Positions 17,541-26,828 of a DNA stretch of 64,000 nt are shown here, piece by piece. The DNA is from Metabacillus dongyingensis (GTDB lineage Bacteria; Bacillota; Bacilli; Bacillales; Bacillaceae). Numbering within the stretch: the stretch's first letter is position 1; the number at the start of each line of letters is the position of its first letter. The stretch lies in the NCBI RefSeq assembly GCF_019933155.2, contig NZ_CP082944.1:2420001-2484000 (forward strand), read 5' to 3'. The translations under genes were made by a program, and so were the position numbers. The notes below the pieces were generated by a model. It was given only the letters and a program-made list of their open reading frames with translations. It had not been told where the DNA came from and searched no databases.

Positions 17541-18452
17541 ATGTTGTTAGAAGATATTCTTGAGGAATACATGTACCATTGCCAAGCAAAAGGATTTACA
17601 ACGAAGACACTAATAAACAAAAGACAAGAGTATAAGCAATTGAAGAATTTCTTAAAAGAAAAGAGGGCTATAACAGAACTTGAAAGTATCACTACTCATG
17701 ATTTGAGAGCGTATATACGGGTGAAACAGAAAGATGGTTTGCAACCTCAAAGTATTGTTTCCATGTTTAAAATGATAAAAGCATTTTTCTCTTGGTGTGA
17801 GAGAGAAGAATATTTAAAGGGGAATATAACAAAAAAGGTAGAAGTACCAAAAGTACCTAAAAAGGTATTAAATGGCTTTACGGCATCCGAAGTAGAAAAA
17901 ATGATTGAAGTTTTCACATATACAAACTATCTTGAGACAAGAAATAAAGCCATTATTGCAATGTTGGCTGACTGTGGATTAAGAGCAATGGAAATTAGAG
18001 GGTTAAAATCAGATAATGTAAAAGAAACCTCTATCCGTGTAAACGGTAAAGGTAATAAAGAACGTATCGTTTTCATTAGTCCTGCTTTGAAGAGAATTTT
18101 AATCAAATATGAGCGGACTAAAAAACAGTATTTCTTTGATAAGGATATACCTAACAACTATTTCCTTTCCTACATAGGCACAGGGATTTCTCATGTCGCT
18201 CTAGACAATATTATCAAAGAAGCGGGAAGAAGGGCAGGGATAGAGGGGAAAAGAGTATCTCCACATACATTTAGACACTTCTACGCTGTCCAATGTTTGA
18301 CACAAGGCAATATAGATGTTTACTCATTATCACGCCTCCTAGGGCATTCTGACATATCTGTAACTCAACGGTACTTGCATACCATGAATGATGAGCAATT
18401 GCTATCCAAGGCGGTATCATCAAGTCCCCTAATGAATTTAAAGAAGTCATAG
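17541..18452 (+). CDS. Tyrosine recombinase (element integrase)
   Basis: 303 residues. N-terminal SAM-like core-binding domain (about 1-95), then the catalytic domain with all residues present: Arg148 (LRAMEIR), Lys173 (NGKGNKERI), His242 and Arg245 (SPHTFRHF), His269 (LLGHS) and nucleophile Tyr278 (QRYLH). It should insert and excise the element at the 83 bp yneF repeat. ATG 17541 is chosen over GTG 17529 because GAGGAAGGTGG lies just before it. A hairpin covers that ribosome site, hinting at controlled expression. Confidence 0.93.
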   Translation: MLLEDILEEYMYHCQAKGFTTKTLINKRQEYKQLKNFLKEKRAITELESITTHDLRAYIRVKQKDGLQPQSIVSMFKMIKAFFSWCEREEYLKGNITKKVEVPKVPKKVLNGFTASEVEKMIEVFTYTNYLETRNKAIIAMLADCGLRAMEIRGLKSDNVKETSIRVNGKGNKERIVFISPALKRILIKYERTKKQYFFDKDIPNNYFLSYIGTGISHVALDNIIKEAGRRAGIEGKRVSPHTFRHFYAVQCLTQGNIDVYSLSRLLGHSDISVTQRYLHTMNDEQLLSKAVSSSPLMNLKKS

Positions 18453-18493
18453 CGATAAAGGTATTTCTCTTCACTATGGGAATACAAGGAATC

Positions 18494-18526
18494 ATATTAG
18501 GCACTCTTTTTGAGTGCCTTTTTTAA
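18494..18526 (+). terminator. Integrase terminator
   Basis: AGGCACTC, five T, GAGTGCCT, then T run. The gap from here to 18952 is AT-rich; 18541-18650 reads like a decayed coding stretch (SESEGEAFINWYDTVIYSKV in one frame) with no start. Confidence 0.9.
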
Positions 18527-18952
18527 TTAATTGGTTAAGTACCGTTATGTTTTGGAACAGTTTAGCGAAAGCGAAGGCGAAGCATTTATAAATTGGTACG
18601 ACACGGTTATTTACTCGAAAGTTGTGGACATAGGTAACATTGGCTTATGACGTTTTAGTGTTTGAGAAACGCACTACAACGCAATTATCTTTAGAGTGGT
18701 AATTGAGGCTGCTTTTTTTGATAAAAAGAAGAATTAAGGATTTTTACATAATTATCCACGCTTTAGTTGGAATAATTACACTATGCTCGAGATGGATATA
18801 ATTTATGATTTCTCACAAAATATATATTGCAATACTTTTGTTTTAGTAAATACATAATCTTTTAGAATAAATATGAAGTTATTTACAAATTATAGAAAGA
18901 GGTAGGGGGTATTAACCTATTTATTTTACGATCATGAGGTGATTTTTTTGTT

Positions 18953-20494
18953 ATGAGAAAAATTAGAAAAACAGATGATCAATTCAAAAAAGAGGTATTT
19001 TTACTAACAAAAGGGGAGTACCTAGTTTTGGATAGGTATCATAATAACAAAGTACCTGTAAAATTTCACCATACTTCTTGTGGATATGAATGGTTAGTAG
19101 CACCAAACAACTTTCTCAGAGGTACACGTTGTCCTGTATGTCGGATTAAAAATAGGACTAAATCTCATGAGGAATTTGTTAATCAAGTTTATCAGTCGAT
19201 AGGCGAAGAATATGTAATAATTGGTAAATATAAAAATAATAGAACGAAGATCGAGATAAAACATAGTGAATGTGACAGTTTATTCTTTATGACACCTACC
19301 GACTTCTTAGGGGGACATAGATGTAGAAAATGTACTATAAAAGAGAGTGCAAAAAATCGTACTTTAAGTCATATGGATTATGTAAAAAACGTACAAATGA
19401 AATTTGGAAACAGTTATACCATTATAAGTGAGTATATTGATAGCAAAAATAGAATAATCGTTAAACATAATAAGTGTGGTCATGAAAGATTAGTACTTCC
19501 CGCTATTTTTAAACAGAGAGGTGGCTGTCCTTACTGTAACAATAAGTTACCCATATCCGAAAACCAGTACAAAGGAAGATTGTTAAAGAATTATAAAGGA
19601 CAAATCGAGTATATTGGGGGTTTTACTAATATGAATACTTCAGCAAAACATAAATGCAAAGTTTGTAATTATTGTTGGAGTGGATTTCCAAATGATTTAG
19701 CACCTTATAATGGTGACAGAAAAAGAGGGTGTCCAAACTGTAATAAAATTAAAATGCAAGTAAAACTAAGTCTTACACATAAGGAATTTGTAAATAATCT
19801 TCGTATCATTGCTGGCGATGAATATTGTGTGAAAAGTAGATATATTAGCAGCAAGACACCAGTATTAATGTATCATAACAATTGTGGCTATGAGTGGAAA
19901 GTTCATCCTGCTTCGTTCATATTTAGGAAGGGTTATTGTCCCAAATGTGATAATCATATTCGTAGTAGAGATACTAAGTATTACATAAAAGAAATTTATG
20001 ATTTAGCAGGTGATGAATATACTTTATTAGGTGAGTATGAAAACACTTCAAAACCTACTCTTATGAGACATAATAGATGTGGATATGAATGGAATATTAG
20101 ACCGAATGATTTCATTCGAGGCCAACGCTGTCCAGGTTGCCGATTTTCAAAAGGTGAAAGGCGGATTGCATTATATTTAGAAAAAAATGAAATTGACTAT
20201 AGATCTCAATATACTTTTAAAGACTGTGTCTATAAGGGAAGACTTCGGTTTGATTTTGCGGTATATAGTCAAAATAAACTTTTAGGATTAATAGAGTATA
20301 ATGGAATCCAACATTTAGAACCAGTAGATATCTTTGGAGGAGAGGAAGCATTCCAAGAGTTAAAAGAAAAAGATAATATTAAGAAAAAATATTGCCTAAT
20401 GAACACCATATCCCTGATCACAATTCAATATTGGGATTATGATAATATTGAAAATATTTTACAAGAATGGTTACGTGAAATTCAAACCAATTAG
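18953..20494 (+). CDS. Six zinc-module repeats fused to a PD-(D/E)XK-type nuclease
   Basis: 513 residues. About six copies of a ~65-residue unit, each with pattern F..V....GDEY..LG.Y.......H..CGYEW...P..F..G.RCP.C (for example HNNCGYEW and HNRCGYEW followed by YCPKC and RCPGC), so each can bind one zinc. The last ~115 residues form a nuclease-like domain: GERRIALYL, then LRFDFAVY, then IEYNGIQH, as in Vsr/DUF559-type PD-(D/E)XK enzymes. Unit 2 has CDSLF and unit 4 lacks the HxxCG order. Probably cuts DNA recognised by the zinc modules; target and role (defence, or element maintenance) unknown. Start: GAGGTGA 10 bp before ATG. Confidence 0.75.
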   Translation: MRKIRKTDDQFKKEVFLLTKGEYLVLDRYHNNKVPVKFHHTSCGYEWLVAPNNFLRGTRCPVCRIKNRTKSHEEFVNQVYQSIGEEYVIIGKYKNNRTKIEIKHSECDSLFFMTPTDFLGGHRCRKCTIKESAKNRTLSHMDYVKNVQMKFGNSYTIISEYIDSKNRIIVKHNKCGHERLVLPAIFKQRGGCPYCNNKLPISENQYKGRLLKNYKGQIEYIGGFTNMNTSAKHKCKVCNYCWSGFPNDLAPYNGDRKRGCPNCNKIKMQVKLSLTHKEFVNNLRIIAGDEYCVKSRYISSKTPVLMYHNNCGYEWKVHPASFIFRKGYCPKCDNHIRSRDTKYYIKEIYDLAGDEYTLLGEYENTSKPTLMRHNRCGYEWNIRPNDFIRGQRCPGCRFSKGERRIALYLEKNEIDYRSQYTFKDCVYKGRLRFDFAVYSQNKLLGLIEYNGIQHLEPVDIFGGEEAFQELKEKDNIKKKYCLMNTISLITIQYWDYDNIENILQEWLREIQTN

Positions 20495-20495
20495 A

Positions 20496-20541
20496 TCAAA
20501 AAAGAAGAGAGCAGCAGTGCTGCTGCTCTCTTCTTTTTTGA
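20496..20541. terminator. Bidirectional terminator
   Basis: AAAAAAGAAGAGAGCAGCAG pairs with CTGCTGCTCTCTTCTTTTTT between convergent genes. Confidence 0.95.
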
Positions 20542-20562
20542 ATTAAACAATAATGGATAAAA

Positions 20563-21216
20563 CTATTTTTTTTCGTCCATCTCTTCTTTTACTACTTTTA
20601 ATATTTTGTCTTTACTTTCTTGACTCAGAATACTTAGATCATTCTCAAATAATCCAACAAAAAAATTAAAATTTCCTCTATCTTTCCTCATTGATGTTAA
20701 CAATGAATATAGATTATTAATAACAGGTTCAAAAGTTTGTGCATTTTTATCAATATTAAATGAAAGTTCCATCTTAATTTCTTCATTTCTCCTTTTGAGC
20801 TTATCAATCAACTCTATCATCCATTCACTTTCAATATTAACCATTTCTTTTTCAAAGTTATTTACATGATATTCTTGGTCATTATCAATGTCTTCCTGTC
20901 TTTGAGTCCACATTTCTTCAATTTTGGCGGCTCTAGCTTCATCAAGATTTTCTACATCCTCTGCTTCAGCAGCAATCTTTAGTGGGGATTTAATTTGATA
21001 AAAACTCTCTAAAAATTTATCAATCCCACTCTCTGTAAACCCTAAAAGCTTCACTATTTCGAAGGCCGTATTATAATCTGGCTTCTTTATCAATCCTCTT
21101 TCGAGTTGGGATATATACGTTTCAGCCTTGCCTACTAATCGAGATAGTTCCCTAGAACCCATTCCCCTCTTTGTTCTCAATGCTCTTATATCTCTACCAA
21201 AGTTATTAGTACCCAT
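20563..21216 (-). CDS. XRE-family regulator of the island
   Basis: 217 residues. The helix-turn-helix spans residues 5-65 (GMGSRELSRLVGKAETYISQ, then LERGLIKKPDYNTAFEIVKL). The rest is helical and acidic (about 85-217) with no enzyme motif, and may serve for dimerisation or signal sensing. It diverges from the gene at 21625 across a 400 bp region with four TACTACA/TGTAGTA-type sites, the probable operators. Likely the switch protein that keeps part of the island quiet. Confidence 0.82.
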   Translation of the reverse strand: MGTNNFGRDIRALRTKRGMGSRELSRLVGKAETYISQLERGLIKKPDYNTAFEIVKLLGFTESGIDKFLESFYQIKSPLKIAAEAEDVENLDEARAAKIEEMWTQRQEDIDNDQEYHVNNFEKEMVNIESEWMIELIDKLKRRNEEIKMELSFNIDKNAQTFEPVINNLYSLLTSMRKDRGNFNFFVGLFENDLSILSQESKDKILKVVKEEMDEKK

Positions 21217-21268
21217 TGTTATTTTCCTCCAAACAGCAAAAAGAAGTTTAATTAATGTGAATTATACC

Positions 21269-21364
21269 ATACTACAATACACTGATAGAATGCGGCTTGT
21301 AAATAATATATACTACAATTTTATAATATCTGTTTACAGTGTAGTATAAACATGCTACACTATG
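21269..21364. promoter_or_regulatory. Four operator-like TACTACA sites
   Basis: ATACTACAATACACTG at 21269, ATACTACAATTTT at 21310, CAGTGTAGTAT (inverse) at 21337 and ATGCTACACTATG at 21352. They lie just upstream of the XRE gene start. From 21365 to 21624 I see only AT-rich sequence. Confidence 0.55.
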
Positions 21365-21624
21365 TTTAGTTGATTAAGGTAACTAAGCACCTCAAATTAC
21401 ATATACACGATGTAAAATATTCCGATACGATAGGAATTTTTAACCGATTTCTCGTTGGTGATATTATAGATTTCTGTTTATTTATATATGTAATTTCGAT
21501 AAGGGAAAACTTATAAAAAAAATGCATGGGAATTAAGATACAAAGAGTGTGAATGTATTGTAAAGATGGAGTTATCGTTCCTTAAAAAACAAAAATAACA
21601 ATTAAATTGGAGGATATTATTTTT

Positions 21625-21984
21625 ATGAAGAAAAATATAACAATTACACCAAAGGAATTAAGATATTCACAACTTAAAGAAATTTCAATGAGTAAACAAC
21701 TATTAACTTACGTAGTAAAGATTGAGTTGGTCAAGTTTTATACTCATAAGCTTACCGATTTCGAATCCTATTCTAATGCCGAGATACAAAAGCTATTAAA
21801 CTTATTACAGGATATAGCTTATGGGAGATACAATAATCTTATAAATGATGGAATTCCAAATGATTTTCCATACGACGAATGTTATGACGCTAAAATTGTG
21901 ATTGAGGACGACATTGAAGGTTGTGGTAATCTTAAGCTAAAAGTTAACTTAACACCGAGTTGGATGAAAAAATTAGAAATCTGA
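21625..21984 (+). CDS. Hypothetical protein, 119 residues
   Basis: The ATG at 21625 is 11 bp after GGAGG; TTG 21607 would put the ribosome site in the gene. A small soluble protein with an amphipathic middle (YSNAEIQKLLNLLQDIAYGR) and an acidic patch (DECYDAKIVIEDDIEGCG). No family recognised. It is the first gene read rightward from the XRE operators and is followed by a hairpin, then the helicase-like gene, so it may be an early gene of the element. Confidence 0.55.
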   Translation: MKKNITITPKELRYSQLKEISMSKQLLTYVVKIELVKFYTHKLTDFESYSNAEIQKLLNLLQDIAYGRYNNLINDGIPNDFPYDECYDAKIVIEDDIEGCGNLKLKVNLTPSWMKKLEI

Positions 21985-22014
21985 TAGTAAATACAGATTG
22001 CTGCTACTAATTAA

Positions 22015-22060
22015 AATGCTACCTAGAGTACAATTTAGTGACCTTTAGGTAGCATTAATT
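22015..22060 (+). terminator. Hairpin between the 119-residue gene and the helicase gene
   Basis: AATGCTACCTA at 22015-22025 and its exact reverse complement at 22046-22056, followed by AATTTTG. It ends 6 bp before the GTG start of the next gene, so it could act as terminator or as a translational switch. Confidence 0.65.
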
Positions 22061-22062
22061 TT

Positions 22063-23556
22063 GTGGATACTTTTAGAACAAACAATAAAAAGAAAGAGTT
22101 GAACATATTGGATTATTTAAAGAAATGCGAGCAATTAAAAATTGTAGATGCTACATGTGGAAAAGGAAAAACCTCTTGGGCAATACAACATATGTATGAA
22201 GTGGAGTTATCAGAGAAATTCATTTATATTACCCCATTTTTAACAGAGGTACAACGTGTTAAAGAATCAGTTACAAGTAGAAAATTTTATGAACCAACAA
22301 AAAATGACCAGAATGTTACAAAGTTAGAAAGCCTAAAACATCTTCTTGAAAAAGGAGAAAACATTGTAGCTACACACTCATTATTTTTAAACGCTGATGA
22401 CGAGATACTGAAATTAATCTTTCTTCAAGATTATACCTTGATATTAGACGAGGTTATGAATGTAATAGAACAAGTACCAATTAAGCAAGATGATATTAAA
22501 GTCTTGCTTAAAGCAAAGACAGATGAGGAACAACTTTTTATTACTGTGAAAGAAAATGGCTATGTTAAATGGAATCATCGAAAATATAATGGGGACAGGT
22601 TTAGCCATATAAAGCATTTATCGTATACAGACAATCTCATCATCTATAATGATATTGCTATGTATTGGACTTTCCCTGCAGCAGTTTTTAAATCATTTAA
22701 AGATGTCTATATCTTGACCTATATGTTTTACGGTCAATTGCAAAGATATTATTTTGATTTGTTTAAAGTTAAATATAAATTTCTTTCGGTTGATTTAAAT
22801 ACTGTTACAGGTAAATATGAGTTGACACAATACGTTAGACCCACACAGGAAAAGGAACTTCAAGAACTAAGAGAGAAAATTCGAATCTATTACAAGGGAC
22901 TCAACGATAAAAAGGATTTAAATGCTATTGGTGAAGAGAAAAGCGCATTTTCTAGCAGCTGGATTAAGCGGTATTTGGGCGATAAGTCAGTCCTTAAAAT
23001 GATTACAGATTCTGCTTACAATTTTCACCGTAACAAATGTCAATCAAAATCAGATAAAGTGATGTGGACTTGCGTTAAAGAGTTTGAAAAGAAACTTGCA
23101 GTGCCTAAGGCAAAGAAACAGTTTGTAGAAGTTACATGTAGAGCCACAAATAATTACGTTGAAAGGGATACCTTAATCTATTTAGCTAATAGATATATGA
23201 ATCCAGTTACAAAACAATTCTTCAAAAGTCATAATATTAGAGTTGACGAGGATTTATGGGCTTTGTCAGAGTTAATACAATGGTTATTTAGAAGTGCAAT
23301 CCGAAAAGAACAACCAATAAATCTTTACATTCCATCCTCACGTATGCGTGAACTGTTAGAAAAATATTTGAGCGGTGAATCAGTAGCGTGGTTTGAGAAG
23401 ATATTTGACGGTATGATGGTATGGCAAAATCAATCTCAAAAGCAAAAGAAAATAGAGTCAACCTCCAAGGAGGAAACGGTAGCTGTCCCTTCAAAAGGGG
23501 TAAATGAAAATTTAAATCCTTATAAAATATGGGTTTCTAGATGGTATCCCTTATAA
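22063..23556 (+). CDS. P-loop helicase-like ATPase (origin-binding-helicase-like)
   Basis: 497 residues. Walker A: VDATCGKGKTSWAI (about 29-42); Walker B: YTLILDEVMNVIEQ (about 126-139); a THSLF motif at ~108. These are the front motifs of an SF2-type helicase like those of phage or plasmid origin-binding proteins; the later motifs are hard to see. The C-terminal part has CRATNNYV near residue 365. The GTG start lacks a ribosome site; a TTG at 22108 is an alternative. Position beside a dense hairpin cluster suggests a replication role, as inference. Confidence 0.6.
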   Translation: MDTFRTNNKKKELNILDYLKKCEQLKIVDATCGKGKTSWAIQHMYEVELSEKFIYITPFLTEVQRVKESVTSRKFYEPTKNDQNVTKLESLKHLLEKGENIVATHSLFLNADDEILKLIFLQDYTLILDEVMNVIEQVPIKQDDIKVLLKAKTDEEQLFITVKENGYVKWNHRKYNGDRFSHIKHLSYTDNLIIYNDIAMYWTFPAAVFKSFKDVYILTYMFYGQLQRYYFDLFKVKYKFLSVDLNTVTGKYELTQYVRPTQEKELQELREKIRIYYKGLNDKKDLNAIGEEKSAFSSSWIKRYLGDKSVLKMITDSAYNFHRNKCQSKSDKVMWTCVKEFEKKLAVPKAKKQFVEVTCRATNNYVERDTLIYLANRYMNPVTKQFFKSHNIRVDEDLWALSELIQWLFRSAIRKEQPINLYIPSSRMRELLEKYLSGESVAWFEKIFDGMMVWQNQSQKQKKIESTSKEETVAVPSKGVNENLNPYKIWVSRWYPL

Positions 23557-23599
23557 TAAAAGTATAAAAAAGGGTGCAAAAGGATAAGAGGCAGTTCTT

Positions 23600-23985
23600 T
23601 GGTTACCACCTTACGGAGGTAAGCTACCGCATCCGCTTTGCTCCGTTGGTGTTACACAGCCCACTGCGTAGGGGCTGCGTAACTCATAAGCAATTATTAT
23701 TGTATCGAATTAATACAAGAAAAAACAAATTGATATCAAGCGGGAAATTGATAAAATACCTTATGAGTTTGATAGATGTGACTAATCATAGCGAAGCGAA
23801 GATTAGTCACATGGTCGGGGAGGAGCGAGTGAGGAACGAACGAGTGACGGGCTGACAAGCCTATAAGGATTTTTAAGAGTGAAATTAGAATAGACAGGCG
23901 TTGGCCACGCCCGTCACTTCGCTATTGCTCAGTTCCTCCTCGGTAGTTGCTCGTTCTTCACTAACGTTCAGAACGGCAACTTTCA
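23600..23985. other. GC-rich hairpin cluster, candidate origin or structured RNA
   Basis: Within otherwise AT-rich DNA: a perfect 12 bp stem ATGTGACTAATC (23776-23787) with its complement at 23801-23812; a GTTGCTCGTTCT (23946-23957) / AGAACGGCAAC (23970-23980) stem; and GAGGAGCGAGTGAGGAACG with CGAGTGACGGGC (about 23820-23854), facing the inverse CCCGTCACTTCGC...CAGTTCCTCCTC (about 23910-23941). No credible gene occupies it. From 23986 to 24440 there is an AAAATCAT/ATGATTTT hairpin (24087-24113) and a terminator-like stem (24305-24343). Confidence 0.5.
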
Positions 23986-24440
23986 TTATCACTACACATC
24001 TAATATAAATGATATGGGAACATTGGTGTATATAGTTATCTTAAAGGGGAGCATATAAATTTGCTGCTCTTTTATTAATACCTAAAAAATCATGAATAGT
24101 ATGGTATGATTTTCCTATAAGTTCATTTAAAGGAGATTAGGCTATTTATGAACATTGCATTTAGATCAATAGAATAGTATAGATTAAGTTTAAAATTTTT
24201 ACATTCATAGAGAAAAAATATTTGGAAAAATGACCAATGGTTATTGAAATGATTGAATGTAACACATAATAGGCATCTAATCTTTTGTTAAGCAAAAAGT
24301 CATAAATGAGAATAAGAATGTCTTACTTCTTTTTCTCATTTAATGTTTTAGTAACCTATATTTAATTTGATATAATATACAGGTAAAAACAACCAATTAA
24401 CAAGAGGATAAAAATGGTAAAATATAAAAGGAGAAGAGAT

Positions 24441-25988
24441 ATGATAAAAGCCCTAGATTTAGAGAACAGGATAATTAAAAACGGTAAATTAGAAGGGTTA
24501 CAAAAACTAAATGTCTTTATTGGTAAGAATAATTCAGGCAAATCTACTATTTTAAGGTTAATGAGAGAAATTGATAGGTATTACATAGGAATTGAGTTTG
24601 ATTTATACGCTATGAATAATTGGGTTCAGTCTGTAATAGATAAAGAAAGATATAAAGTACCAAAAGAGAAATTACATAGTTTTGATAATTCTATTGATAT
24701 ATTCCTTTCTTTCATTGAAAATGCATTTAATGGGTTTCAAAAAAGTATATGGTTTATTAAGGATATAGAAGATTTATGCAAGTTATTATTAGATACAATA
24801 ATGACACACATGGGACACAACGATTGCTTAAATTATTTTTATGAAATAGTTGAGGAATTAAACGATCATAAGGATAAGTTTTTTATTATTGAAGAAAAAA
24901 ATCAAGCAATAGCATTGATACCTGCCAAGAGGAATCTTGAATACATGAAAAAGGTGGGAGATTTGTCCAGTCCAAAGACATCTGGTGAATTTATTCTAGA
25001 TAATCTATTTCACTTTAAGACACAGCTAACTACCTCACAGCTATATATAGAATACATAAAAATTAAAGAGCAATTTACGGAAGTGTCCTGTGGATATGAC
25101 TTTGATGTAATAAAAGACGATAAAAATATTTTAAAATTATACTTTACCAATCCAACAGGAGAGTGGTTAAGTGCTGATAAATGCGGTTTAGGCTTGCACG
25201 ACCTATTAATTATTCTCTTTTTTGCTAACAATAGCCATTATAACATAATATTAATAGATGAAGTTGAAGCTCATTTACATTCTGATATGCAAAGAAGGCT
25301 TTTAAGTGTTTTAAGGGAAAAAACAGCTAAGCAGTATTTTATGACTACACACTCTAATGTCTTCTTAGATAGCAATTTTGTAAACAGGGTTTTTCATGTA
25401 TCGTTTGATGACAAAATAACTATTGCAGATGCAACAAGCAAGAGTGAGATATTGAATGACTTAGGTTTTTCCATAACAGACAATTTAACTTCAGACTTAA
25501 TAATTTTAACCGAAGGCCCTACTGATAAAGGTGTAATAGAGGAATTCTTAGTTAAAATGGGCTTAATGCAACGCTTTAATATAAAAACTTGGCCATTGGG
25601 CGGTGATATTATGGATAAAGTAGATTTAAGTGTCTTTAGAGACAGCTACAATATAATTGCATTAATTGATTCTGATCCAGGGAGCAAGACTGTAAGAGAT
25701 AGATTTATGAGAAAATGTAATGAAACTGATATTTCAGTTCATAAATTGGAAAGGTACGCAATAGAAAATTATTTTACTGTAGATGCACTAAGGGCTGTTT
25801 TTAAAGGGCAAATTAGTAAACAGATAACATTAATTGACCCGAGTATAAAGTTAGAAGAACAAATAGGAATAAATTCTAAGAAAAATAATAGAAAGATAGC
25901 TAGCAAAATGTCATTGGAGGATATAAAAGGAACAGATTTTTATTCATTTCTAGAGAAAGTAGAGGAACTGGTTTATTCAACCAATTGA
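24441..25988 (+). CDS. OLD-family ATPase / TOPRIM nuclease
   Basis: 515 residues. Walker A FIGKNNSGKST (27-37), ABC-type Walker B ILIDEVEAHLHS, then a C-terminal TOPRIM domain with the acidic set LTEGPTDKGVIEEF and ALIDSDPGS. This is the OLD (overcoming lysogenization defect) build shared by phage P2 Old, GajA of Gabija and the nuclease of retron Eco8. ATP-gated DNA cleavage is the family activity. ATG 24441 with AAGGAG 7 bp before it is preferred to ATG 24414. The next gene, 840 bp on, is a reverse transcriptase; no GajB lies adjacent. Whether it works alone or with a partner is open. Confidence 0.85.
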   Translation: MIKALDLENRIIKNGKLEGLQKLNVFIGKNNSGKSTILRLMREIDRYYIGIEFDLYAMNNWVQSVIDKERYKVPKEKLHSFDNSIDIFLSFIENAFNGFQKSIWFIKDIEDLCKLLLDTIMTHMGHNDCLNYFYEIVEELNDHKDKFFIIEEKNQAIALIPAKRNLEYMKKVGDLSSPKTSGEFILDNLFHFKTQLTTSQLYIEYIKIKEQFTEVSCGYDFDVIKDDKNILKLYFTNPTGEWLSADKCGLGLHDLLIILFFANNSHYNIILIDEVEAHLHSDMQRRLLSVLREKTAKQYFMTTHSNVFLDSNFVNRVFHVSFDDKITIADATSKSEILNDLGFSITDNLTSDLIILTEGPTDKGVIEEFLVKMGLMQRFNIKTWPLGGDIMDKVDLSVFRDSYNIIALIDSDPGSKTVRDRFMRKCNETDISVHKLERYAIENYFTVDALRAVFKGQISKQITLIDPSIKLEEQIGINSKKNNRKIASKMSLEDIKGTDFYSFLEKVEELVYSTN

Positions 25989-26290
25989 AGTAGTCCAACT
26001 TAGTATGGGATGCTTAAAGACCTTAATATTGGAAATTTGGTTGTGTAAAATGCGTTTGTATAGAAACCAGGTAACATAATAAAGTTTATGTTGCCTGCTT
26101 TTTTTCTTAGGGAAACAATTACATATCGATTTAAATTTGCCAATGGTGGGGGTCTCCTAAAAATATGTATTATCCGCAAACTCAAATAACTACAAATCAT
26201 GTAAAGACTATCTCAATACCATATAACACTTTCTATTTTAATATTACTGTAAAGTAAAGAAGGACCCGACTTTAGTATATCTTTGTTTAA

Positions 26291-26494
26291 TACTACCTGC
26301 CAAAAATTCTTACCGTTTTCAGTACTAAAAAAAGAAATCACTGGATTGACCCTGATACAAAATCCAGACTATTTATTAATTTTCACTTTGATGTTATACC
26401 AAATGAAAACTATTTATTTGCAAAAATAAGTCGTAAGAACAGAGCATTCTTAGTTGAGTTTTTTTCAAAGCACCAACTAATAGCATGGGAATAG
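26291..26494 (+). pseudogene. Gene fragment, unknown family
   Basis: An open frame without a start codon, reading LPKILTVFSTKKRNHWIDPD, then TKSRLFINFHFDVIPNENYL, ending AWE and TAG. The composition is protein-like, with no stop for 67 codons in AT-rich DNA. Probably the 3' end of a displaced gene. The adjacent 25989-26290 has nothing I recognise. Confidence 0.35.
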
Positions 26495-26558
26495 GATAAC
26501 CTAAATATTAAGATATGCAAAACTTTTCACTTGGAAATTTAGTTAAATAATGGTATTA

Positions 26559-26828
26559 TATAATAGTCTCATAGAAATTGATGTGAGGGAGATTGGTGAA
26601 CTGTTGTCAAGCATAAGCCACTGAGACTTTCTTGCGGTAATCAACCAGCAGGCAATTACCATGGTTAATGTTAAGCAACAATGCATATGGACATCAACAC
26701 CTCCATTTGTACTTAATAACCAATCTACTATATATTCTATAGTATAACTAATAAGTGAATTGAGTAGTCCTTATGTGTCTGGAAACAGTACATTTGAAAT
26801 GAGAGTATGCTGGTGAGGGGTGACTGAA
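26559..26828 (+). ncRNA. Probable structured RNA template of the DRT2-like enzyme
   Basis: A TATAAT box at 26559-26564 opens a 260 bp non-coding leader to the reverse transcriptase. Stems: AGTCTCA (26565-26571) / TGAGACT (26622-26628); GGTAAT (26636-26641) / ATTACC (26655-26660); ATGGA (26687) / TCCAT (26702); TACTATA (26726-26732) / TATAGTA (26738-26744). DRT2 systems need an RNA of about this length and place, which is copied by rolling-circle reverse transcription into repeats with one endless frame. Sense frame 26625-26744 has no stop for exactly 40 codons, and one antisense frame is open over 26546-26770; both are only suggestive. If transcription starts near the -10, the first stem would be partly upstream of the RNA start. 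Confidence 0.55.

Noticed and set aside
23574..23855. 93-residue open frame
   Set aside because: It runs through the hairpin cluster, has odd composition (SPLRRGC, RVRNERVTG) and lies over inverted repeats; better read as non-coding.
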